A stretch of DNA of 36,281 bases, taken from positions 1 to 36,281 of IMG/VR virus record IMGVR_UViG_3300046005_000589; one strand, 5' to 3'. Origin of the DNA: a virus. The position numbers and the translations under genes were made by a program. A model generated the notes under the pieces. That model saw only the letters and a program-made list of their open reading frames with translations, was not told the origin of the DNA and did not search any database. Within the stretch, counting starts at the first letter, position 1, and each line of letters opens with the position of its first letter. Positions 30,279 to 36,281 of the stretch are shown in pieces.

Positions 30279-30985
30279 TATCTTGTATTTAGTTTAGCCA
30301 ATCCTAATAATCTAAACAAACTTAGCCACATCCAGCCAGCATCAAATTCAAACCAACGACGGCTTAGTTTAGGGTTAGCAGGATCCAGATGATGGTTATT
30401 ATGCAAGCATTCCCCACCAACAATAATATCCCAAGGAACAATGTTTCTACTGTGATCTTTAGTTTCACCATTACGATATCCCCACCAATGTCCTAGGCCA
30501 TTTATAACACCTGCGGCCCAGAATGGGATCCAAATCATTTGTATGCCCCATATTAAAAACCCCCACACTCCGAAAAGAACAAGATCTATGATCAACATGG
30601 TCAGGACTCCTAACCACGGGTGTGGGGTGTAAACTCTGCGCTCTAGCCAATCATCCGGTGTGCCCACACCGTAGCTCTCTATCATGGCACGATCTTTACT
30701 AGATGCATTGTATAAGAACGCACCGCCAAAGACAACACGCCATATGCCAAACACATGTGGACTGTGGGGATCGCCTTCTACATCGGTTGATCTATGATGC
30801 TTGCGATGTATGGCAACCCACGCCTTGGTGTTCATGCCAGTAGTAAGCCACAACCAAAGACGCATGAAGTGGCTCAGTAAGGGATGAAATATAATACCTC
30901 TATGTGCTTGTCCTCTATGTAAAAATAGTGTAACGCATACGATAGTAATGTGTGTGAATAGCAGTGTGATTAAAAAGTTAGTCAT
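30278..30985 (-). CDS. Membrane fatty-acid desaturase
   Basis: Four or five hydrophobic segments and the three His boxes of acyl-CoA/acyl-lipid delta-9 desaturases: HRGQAHR (about residues 23-29), HRKHHR (about 60-65) and HNNHH (about 196-200). These bind a di-iron centre that inserts double bonds in acyl chains, altering membrane fluidity. The start is uncertain: ATG at 30985 (used here) or GTG at 31018. There is no clear Shine-Dalgarno; the leader is structured (GAGGG...CCCTC hairpin at 30992-31013, next to the start). Desaturases are also known from some cyanophages. Confidence 0.88.
   Translation of the reverse strand: MTNFLITLLFTHITIVCVTLFLHRGQAHRGIIFHPLLSHFMRLWLWLTTGMNTKAWVAIHRKHHRSTDVEGDPHSPHVFGIWRVVFGGAFLYNASSKDRAMIESYGVGTPDDWLERRVYTPHPWLGVLTMLIIDLVLFGVWGFLIWGIQMIWIPFWAAGVINGLGHWWGYRNGETKDHSRNIVPWDIIVGGECLHNNHHLDPANPKLSRRWFEFDAGWMWLSLFRLLGLAKLNTR
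30296..30303 (-). promoter_or_regulatory. Late-type octamer (ACTAAATA) before the metallopeptidase
   Basis: Complement of TATTTAGT inside the end of the desaturase gene, 17 nt upstream of the metallopeptidase ATG. Confidence 0.35.
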
Positions 30986-31084
30986 GTAATTAGCGAGGGT
31001 TACTTTATCCCTCAGCACACTACGCGGTGCAGTTCAATTGCGCGGACGCCTATAACCGTGACGACTAACGTGCCCTAAGGTGGG
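30986..31084 (-). other. Structured intergenic leader of the desaturase gene
   Basis: About 100 nt with several short stems on the minus strand: a CTAA...TTAG stem with an inner CC/GG pair (31065-31088), a GCAC...GTGC stem around 31013-31028, a TGCACC that can pair with GGTGCA at the SNase stop, and GAGGG/CCCTC beside the ATG. It lacks the arms of a tRNA. It may be a regulatory RNA leader. Confidence 0.35.
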
Positions 31085-31528
31085 TTAGTTGCACCAACTT
31101 TGTTTAGCTTCACCGTAATATTCACGTGCCAAACCGTTGGTAATAAGTCCTTGACGAATGCTCTGCCCATTAACTAAGATGTCTCCCAATATACGACCAC
31201 CAAACTTGTCCCAACCGTAGATCGTCACTTGATGTTTAGGATGAGATTGAATGGCCTGTGTGGTGAATTTGCTGGCTACCAATGCTCTTTCGTTTTCTTG
31301 CGGACACTGTGCTCTATGTCCTTTTTCTGGGGTATCAACACCAAAAATACGCACTGCTAGTTCTGGCTTTAGCGGTGCAGGTAGGAAAGGTGCCGCGATC
31401 ACAATAGTATCACCGTCGCTTATGCGGATGATCTGTGCGTCATATGTTGCCGAGTTCTTTGGCATTTTTTGTGCTAGGGCAGGTACTGCTGCGGCAGCAA
31501 TTAGTAGGGTTAATAATAGTTTTTTCAT
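31085..31528 (-). CDS. Secreted thermonuclease (staphylococcal nuclease-like)
   Basis: A 147-residue protein. The start at MKKLLLTLLIAAAAVPALA gives a clean signal peptide of 19 residues. The SNase fold shows RISDGDTIVIA (calcium-site Asp residues), VRIFGVDTPE (catalytic Arg and Glu equivalents of R35 and E43) and WDKFGGRILGDILVNG (Arg equivalent to R87). It should cut DNA and RNA in the periplasm or outside the cell. No Shine-Dalgarno is clear. It follows the virion protein gene by 8 nt. Confidence 0.85.
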   Translation of the reverse strand: MKKLLLTLLIAAAAVPALAQKMPKNSATYDAQIIRISDGDTIVIAAPFLPAPLKPELAVRIFGVDTPEKGHRAQCPQENERALVASKFTTQAIQSHPKHQVTIYGWDKFGGRILGDILVNGQSIRQGLITNGLAREYYGEAKQSWCN

Positions 31529-31536
31529 AATGTTAC

Positions 31537-32877
31537 TTATCCGTGTTCTTGCCAAGATACTGATGCTACGGCGTCATCGTTGTTGGTAGTGGCAATAGCA
31601 GCCAAACACCAAATGTCACTTACGCCTGCTATGGTACGACCCAGTTGATTGCTAAAATCTACATCACTACTGCTGATGCTGGCTGCACCACCTTTGTTAG
31701 ATCCCACAAATATACCTTGATCTATTACTGTGCCACCAGTTAGTGCTGTGGCTGATAAATCATACTCTACTGAACTGTTGGTGCCTGTCGATGTCCAATT
31801 AGCATCAGTCAGTGTGGGATTTAATATTACTCTATAGCCAAACGCTGCCAGTTGTAAGCCATAGAGGTCAAACTTAGTTGGAACTACAATACTGTCTATG
31901 TTAGCCGATTTCAGTCTGATACAGACCAATGGACGATACTCAGTCTGACTTAGATTCTTTCCAGTAAGACTGGTTCCTATTGCCCTACTCTGACTGCGAT
32001 TGCTGTAGCCACCTTCTGATATCACTGTGCTGCATATGGCTCGCATATTACCTGCGGCTCCTGTACTGGTTAGTTCATATCTAACGGGCAATGACGCAGT
32101 GGTCATATAGACTCTGTCCAGTATGTTAGCATGATGGAATATATGGCAAACAATAAACTGTCCGTTGATAACAAATCCACATCGCACTGATCCAACTCCT
32201 AACCATTCGACATCGCACCAAAAGATTTGTGCTTTTGTTACATCTAATGTAACACCGCTGATGTTACTCTGTCCGCCTAGACCATCCATCTTATCGCCGT
32301 TCCATTGACTGCGAGGAATTTTTTCTGTAGTGTCGTCTACAGTACCGCTGGTATATTTTCTAATCACAAGATTAATGTCAACGCCGTCTACTTCAAAATA
32401 TACACCATTCTGTGCGCCAAAGTATCCCACACGTTGTCGTAGACCCGCTGTAGGAGTGTTCATTGCAAATGTCATCATAGTCAGCAGACTCTTACCAGGT
32501 TGATAACTAAACACCTGTTTAGTTTGTCTAACAGCTGAATCACCGTTGCCTACCACCGTCATCAGCATAGTGCTTTCGTTAGGTAAAAATACACTTGTGG
32601 CTGCACCAGTGTCTACTTGGTCCCACTTAAACTCATCATCTCTATAGCGTTGATTACCGTCAAACAAGGTAAATGGATTGCTGACTCGCATACGGCCAAA
32701 TGCGTCCATGCTGGCTGAGATGTTGCCGGCATCGTTATAACTGACACCGCCTACATTGTTTACTCGTAACAATGGCTCACCTGCTGCACTATAATCCATA
32801 GCCTTATGAACGTTTAGAAGATTGCTCTCCTGAGAGTGTTCATAGTCGGTGCTGTTCTGATAGCGATCAACCGCCAT
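31537..32877 (-). CDS. Virion structural protein, probable tail/capsid surface component (446 aa)
   Basis: A beta-rich protein with the opening block DYSAAGEPLLRVNNVGG, then ISASMDAFGRMRVSNPFTLFDGNQ (in parts), which I recognise from phage virion proteins of T4-like aquatic phages. The rest alternates strands and Gly/Asn turns (FGAQNGVYFEVDGVD, WCDVEWLGVGSVRCGFVING). No membrane segments or catalytic motif. It sits between small virion genes and the fibre gene, so a structural role is likely; the precise position in the virion is unclear. Confidence 0.65.
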   Translation of the reverse strand: MAVDRYQNSTDYEHSQESNLLNVHKAMDYSAAGEPLLRVNNVGGVSYNDAGNISASMDAFGRMRVSNPFTLFDGNQRYRDDEFKWDQVDTGAATSVFLPNESTMLMTVVGNGDSAVRQTKQVFSYQPGKSLLTMMTFAMNTPTAGLRQRVGYFGAQNGVYFEVDGVDINLVIRKYTSGTVDDTTEKIPRSQWNGDKMDGLGGQSNISGVTLDVTKAQIFWCDVEWLGVGSVRCGFVINGQFIVCHIFHHANILDRVYMTTASLPVRYELTSTGAAGNMRAICSTVISEGGYSNRSQSRAIGTSLTGKNLSQTEYRPLVCIRLKSANIDSIVVPTKFDLYGLQLAAFGYRVILNPTLTDANWTSTGTNSSVEYDLSATALTGGTVIDQGIFVGSNKGGAASISSSDVDFSNQLGRTIAGVSDIWCLAAIATTNNDDAVASVSWQEHG

Positions 32878-32879
32878 AA

Positions 32880-33164
32880 TTAATCAGCGTCAATAACAGT
32901 TACATAAGCAGAACCGCTGGCAGCAAGAAATGCTACATGAGTTCCGGTTGTAAAATTAAAGTCTAGTGTGGCGTTTGCAGGAATAACACAACTGCTAGTA
33001 GTTGCTGCCACTGCGCTGGTTCCAAAGGCCATAAAGTGGCTTGTTCCATTAGTAAGAACTGTAATTCTTCGTCCTGTTATTGCTGTGCTGGTGCTAGCCG
33101 CGCCAGTAGGTAAAGTTGTAAATTTTGCGGCGCCCGCATTATAAAGTGTATGATATCTACTCAT
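32880..33164 (-). CDS. Small structural-type protein (94 aa)
   Basis: Starts MSRYHTLYNAGAAKFTT; Ala/Thr-rich with a probable beta-sandwich (RRITVLTNGTSHFMAFGT, TLDFNFTTGTHVAFLAASG). It resembles small head decoration or tail proteins. It lies 2 nt upstream of the 446-residue gene in the same operon. Confidence 0.6.
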   Translation of the reverse strand: MSRYHTLYNAGAAKFTTLPTGAASTSTAITGRRITVLTNGTSHFMAFGTSAVAATTSSCVIPANATLDFNFTTGTHVAFLAASGSAYVTVIDAD

Positions 33165-33167
33165 TTG

Positions 33168-33485
33168 TTATTGTCCTTTGTTTGGATACATGGCGACGCT
33201 ATCTGCTCGCATATCAGCAGGATTCTTGGGACCGTTCCATCCCCCGCCTGCATTAGTTGTAACTGATTCAATACCTGCTGTAACTTCTGCAGGACTATTG
33301 TCATACATCTGTGTTTGTTGTGAACTTAATATATCAAAGATTTGTTTGAATCTGTTGTTGTCGACCCCTGTTTGAACGGGTTCTTCAACAGGTTTAATTG
33401 CTACTACTTCCGGTTCAGGTTGTTGGTTGCACTCAAGTTGATCAATTAAGTCAAGGACGCCGCGGATGATTTCAGTTGCTCTCAT
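33168..33485 (-). CDS. Unknown protein (105 aa)
   Basis: N-terminal helix (IIRGVLDLIDQLE), then a Pro/Glu-rich linker (QQPEPEVVAIKPVEEPV), a helical block (NRFKQIFDILSSQQTQMYDN) and a Gly/Asn tail (TNAGGGWNGPKNPADMRADS). The ending is typical of small virion or scaffolding proteins. An ACTAAATA late-type octamer lies 8 nt before the ATG at 33493-33500. Family unknown. Confidence 0.58.
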   Translation of the reverse strand: MRATEIIRGVLDLIDQLECNQQPEPEVVAIKPVEEPVQTGVDNNRFKQIFDILSSQQTQMYDNSPAEVTAGIESVTTNAGGGWNGPKNPADMRADSVAMYPNKGQ

Positions 33486-33492
33486 AATGTTA

Positions 33493-33500
33493 TATTTAGT
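33493..33500 (-). promoter_or_regulatory. Late-type octamer (ACTAAATA)
   Basis: Complement of TATTTAGT, directly before the 105-residue gene. Confidence 0.4.
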
Positions 33501-33513
33501 GGTGAGTAGTTTG

Positions 33514-34029
33514 CTACAGTTTAATATCCAAATCTTGTGTGTCCAATAACTCTAGTATCTGACCTTGCACTGCTGGATCTTTGATACCTTGATCTACATG
33601 TTTAGCCCAGGCAAAGTTGGTTAACCAAGTGGCCATATACAAATCATCTACTGCACACCAGTGAGTGATTTCAGGATGCTGATCTAGCCAAGTGCGTATT
33701 TCACCGGCTCGCTGTTCGTGGTATGTGGCTGCTCCGGGCAACCACGCTGTATAGGCCAAGGGCATTTTTTCTATGCCCTGTTTGTGATAAAACTCACACA
33801 TTCCACTCAGTGTGGTTTCTCGTTTCCAATCACTGGATATGACTATCTCAGCACCTGTTTGCTGTATAATATCATTCAACACAGCCACCGCATCGGGATC
33901 AAAGTTGCTGAAAAAAGTTATGCCCGTGTCAGCAAATTCATCTGCTGTGGGCATACTGAACTCAGTTCTTATAACAGGCTTGGTGCTCAGGCACAGCACT
34001 CCGTAGTGATCCAAGAACAAGACTTTCAT
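33514..34029 (-). CDS. HAD-like protein with altered catalytic motif I (171 aa)
   Basis: Shape of the HAD superfamily (SAK_2-type): motif I FLDHYGVLC, where the usual DxDGV has become DHYGV; motif II ISSDWKRE; an RAGEIRTWLDQHPE helix; motif III/IV WCAVDDLYM with two Asp. The nucleophile Asp6-equivalent is kept, but the general-acid Asp two residues later is Tyr. It may be a catalytically altered phosphatase or a binding protein. Its start overlaps the fibre gene stop by 4 nt (ATGA). Confidence 0.72.
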   Translation of the reverse strand: MKVLFLDHYGVLCLSTKPVIRTEFSMPTADEFADTGITFFSNFDPDAVAVLNDIIQQTGAEIVISSDWKRETTLSGMCEFYHKQGIEKMPLAYTAWLPGAATYHEQRAGEIRTWLDQHPEITHWCAVDDLYMATWLTNFAWAKHVDQGIKDPAVQGQILELLDTQDLDIKL

Positions 34030-36281
34030 ACGCTCTCAGTTTCTCTCTCAACTTCTAAGGTGAGCAACCATTGGATATGAGTTTTAATCTCCTCAATGCT
34101 TTGTGTTTGTTCCGCCAATCTAAATCCTTTGTATAATCTTTCTTCAACATTTGGATAATCATCTGCGGTGCGTAGTGTTCTGCTGTCCTTGACAAACTTC
34201 ATATCTGTGATAGGATAGATGTTGTTATAACGCATACTGGTTAGAATTGAATTGGCAAACAGATTCATATGATAGTCTGTCATAACATTATAGAACTCAA
34301 CCTCACCAACAATCCACTCTTTGCTGATCAGCGTGATTTCTTCACCCTGGTCATTGAATGTGGTTGTTCCTATTGGAGTCTCTGGCATTGAGCCGTATGT
34401 GAATTTACCAGCCTCTTTGTTGAAAATTCTATGTGCTTTTGGTGACTCACCAACAATTCTTAATTCGCTATCATCACTAAATGTCAGCAAACAAGACACC
34501 ACTGCTGTTTGTGTTTTCTTGATCCACACAGGTTTGGCTGATGCAAACTCTCCAAGATCAAAGTCCCAGACTAGAATGTCGTCATTGTATGTGATATTCT
34601 CCACAGCCACTCTTGACATATCCGCCATGGTGATCATGGTGCCTCTTACCAAGCAAGGATTTGTTCCTTCACCTGCTATCGGTGCACCATAACCAGTGCC
34701 TGATGCATTTGTGGCAAACGGAGTGAATATATAAGTGTCGCCGGGAGTGGTGTAGGTTGCAACGGCCACAATATCAAATGATCCTGTGCCTGGGGATCCA
34801 GACAATGTAATTCGGCTGTTGGCTGGAACAGACACTCCTATCACAGTAACACCAACAGCGGTTACTGTGGTATCACTGGCAACAGTAAATTGCACCTTGG
34901 CGTGGGCAGCACCATCAATGCCCACGGCTCCAGTGGTAACCACAGTGGGTATACTGCTGCCACCGCCACCGGTATAGGCTGTGGTTTGTATTGTGGAGTC
35001 TGGGAATGTTAAGATACCGGTTTCGTCAAACCTCCAAACTTTCATTTCACTAGTTGAAGTTCCCGCAGTTAATGTTACAGCGGCAGGACCACTAAATTTG
35101 TTAAGACCTACTTGAGCAATCTGAGATGATGTGCTGGCAGTTTCCATCCACTGTAATGCCACAGAGCCAGTGCTACCTAGTCCTTGGACGCTAAATGCTT
35201 TTCCAGTGTCTGCAACAATCCTAGGAAAATGTGATCCATTGTATTCATCAATGGATACACCAATGGGTAATGTTAAACTACCATTTCTGTCAAAAGTCCA
35301 ACTGTTAGTTCCTGTAACGCCAACGTTGAATGTGCCAGTAAGATTGTTTTCATTGGTAATAACTATAACATCGCCGGTTTTGTATCCGGTGCCTGGAGTG
35401 TTTATAGTAATGGCATTGATATCAATATATCCACCGGCAGCAGTGCTAACATTTACTGTCAATCCAGTGCCGTTGCCTGTGCTCGTTGTGGCCAGATTGG
35501 TGTAGGGAGGGGAGTTCCATCCACCACCGCCACTGTAATTGGCCACGCTGGTTGGCACACCGTTTGGAGCTTTTATTATAAATTCGTCGTCGCTGGTCAA
35601 AGAGCCGTCAGTGCCAAATGTCCACGCTGCCGTATCTGAGTAATTTGCAGTAGTGGCTTTTACTTCTACATTGCCGCCATCGACCAACTTGACATAGTGA
35701 TAGTCATTGCCTAGATACAGTTCAGTTGTGCCGCCACCTGCGGTCAAGTGTATGTGATCACCTTCCTGTATACCACCTGTGGGATAAATCAACAATGCTT
35801 GAGTGCTCGAACCTCCGTCGGGTTTAAGCGTGATCGTTTTTCCAACTCCAGTCGGACTTGTGCCTTCTGCAATAGTACCACCTAAGGGTAATTGTAAAGC
35901 ACCATCATTGGCAAAATTCCAAGTGTGATTCCATGTTGGGCTCTCGTTGCCATCTGCAGGGCGAACACTTTGAATATGTGCCCCCCCACTATCAACATAA
36001 AGATATACATCTTGATTTAAATTAGCATTACTTTGCCAGGCTCCGTCCGCAGCGTGATACCACAATTCAGCAAAGTCACTACTCTTGAGATCGATACCTT
36101 GAGTTCCAGCATCTATAAAGTTACGTCCATTGTTATTGATGTCACCGATTGACATACCAGTTGGCAGGGTTAAGATACCAGTGGAACTAAGACTAACTGT
36201 AAAGGTATTATTGGCCAATGTTGATATTGTAGATCCATCAACAGTTACTTTACCGTCAGCTACACTTAATGCTGTGCCGCC
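34026..36281 (-). CDS. Tail fibre-like protein with C-terminal Hint domain (5' end outside the window)
   Basis: The frame is open to the right edge (751 codons visible), so the start is outside; the TTG at 36218 is not needed. The first 500 residues are beta-rich repeats with recurring W-x-F-x2-DG-x-L-x-LP modules (TWNHTWNFANDGALQLPLGG, AWTFGTDGSLTSD, SWTFDRNGSLTLPIGVSI, VWRFDETGILTFPD), typical of long fibres. At about residue 530 of the visible protein comes NPCLVRGTMITMADM, the Cys1 and block A of a Hint (hedgehog/intein) domain, then DDILVWDFDLGEF, GESPKAHRIF (block B His) and VEFYNVMTDYHMNLFANSI (block F). The usual terminal His-Asn is absent. Self-cleavage at the Cys is plausible. Confidence 0.8.
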   Translation of the reverse strand, partial: GGTALSVADGKVTVDGSTISTLANNTFTVSLSSTGILTLPTGMSIGDINNNGRNFIDAGTQGIDLKSSDFAELWYHAADGAWQSNANLNQDVYLYVDSGGAHIQSVRPADGNESPTWNHTWNFANDGALQLPLGGTIAEGTSPTGVGKTITLKPDGGSSTQALLIYPTGGIQEGDHIHLTAGGGTTELYLGNDYHYVKLVDGGNVEVKATTANYSDTAAWTFGTDGSLTSDDEFIIKAPNGVPTSVANYSGGGGWNSPPYTNLATTSTGNGTGLTVNVSTAAGGYIDINAITINTPGTGYKTGDVIVITNENNLTGTFNVGVTGTNSWTFDRNGSLTLPIGVSIDEYNGSHFPRIVADTGKAFSVQGLGSTGSVALQWMETASTSSQIAQVGLNKFSGPAAVTLTAGTSTSEMKVWRFDETGILTFPDSTIQTTAYTGGGGSSIPTVVTTGAVGIDGAAHAKVQFTVASDTTVTAVGVTVIGVSVPANSRITLSGSPGTGSFDIVAVATYTTPGDTYIFTPFATNASGTGYGAPIAGEGTNPCLVRGTMITMADMSRVAVENITYNDDILVWDFDLGEFASAKPVWIKKTQTAVVSCLLTFSDDSELRIVGESPKAHRIFNKEAGKFTYGSMPETPIGTTTFNDQGEEITLISKEWIVGEVEFYNVMTDYHMNLFANSILTSMRYNNIYPITDMKFVKDSRTLRTADDYPNVEERLYKGFRLAEQTQSIEEIKTHIQWLLTLEVERETESV

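Noticed and set aside
31019-31084. tRNA-like region between desaturase and nuclease
   Set aside because: The ends GGTGCA/TGCACC pair and the length fits, but no D arm, anticodon arm or T-loop can be drawn, so I treat it as a structured leader.
36216-36218. TTG start for the fibre gene
   Set aside because: The frame stays open to the window edge with fibre-like sequence, so the true start is outside.
1-36281. CRISPR array, insertion sequence or integrase
   Set aside because: No direct-repeat array, transposase or integrase was seen; repeats found are terminators and short stems.
1-36281. smpB or clpP homologue in the window
   Set aside because: None of the reading frames resembles either; they may be host-supplied or outside the window.

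Overview
The window reads as part of a large T4-like (myovirus-type) phage genome. It carries rIIA/rIIB homologues, a DexA-like exonuclease, class I ribonucleotide reductase with glutaredoxin, tail and head genes in tight operons, and two promoter classes: near-perfect host sigma70 promoters (TTGACA-N17-TATAAT) and T4-type late octamers ([G/T/C/A][A/C]TAAATA). Almost every gene is on the minus strand; a short plus-strand island lies at 28.5-29.8 kb. The phage carries a circularly permuted, two-piece tmRNA gene with a ten-residue tag, ANDSQFALAA. A permuted tmRNA with that short tag suggests a betaproteobacterial host, perhaps from fresh water. That host assignment is inference.

Layout, left to right. 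1-6.1 kb: a partial SPFH lipoprotein, a two-helix membrane peptide, rIIB, rIIA, a DNA methyltransferase, an HNH-like protein and a ParB-like protein. 6.1-10.7 kb: a DEDDh exonuclease, ribosomal protein bS21, full-length ClpX, a small unknown, a coiled-coil membrane protein and three small conserved phage proteins. 10.7-13.4 kb: host-like cassettes (pstS behind a Pho box, an outer-membrane beta-barrel protein, tmRNA, a 48-residue ORF, cold-shock protein), with three near-identical terminators. 13.4-20.9 kb: M15 peptidase, an LSm-like protein, S-adenosylhomocysteinase, a structural-type protein, glutaredoxin, nrdB, a small unknown, nrdA and an unknown. 20.9-28.4 kb: a pectate-lyase-fold tail spike, a PD-(D/E)XK nuclease, a head-core-like protein and small virion or morphogenesis genes. 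28.5-29.8 kb (plus strand): two small host-like proteins, an alpha/beta hydrolase and a conserved 87-residue protein. 29.9-36.3 kb: a metallopeptidase, a fatty-acid desaturase, a secreted thermonuclease, virion proteins, a degenerate HAD protein and a partial fibre protein ending in a Hint domain.

The most interesting combination is the phage-encoded tmRNA, ClpX and bS21. The tag ends in LAA, the ClpX degron. The phage ClpX keeps its zinc finger, GYVG pore loop, RKH loop and a VGF version of the ClpP-docking IGF loop. Together they could tag and destroy nascent proteins on stalled host ribosomes during infection, using host SmpB and ClpP, neither of which is encoded in this window. Other genes point to metabolic takeover: phosphate uptake under host PhoB control, nucleotide reduction, SAH recycling beside DNA methylation, lipid desaturation and secreted nuclease. 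Assignments come from reading motifs; no database search was run.
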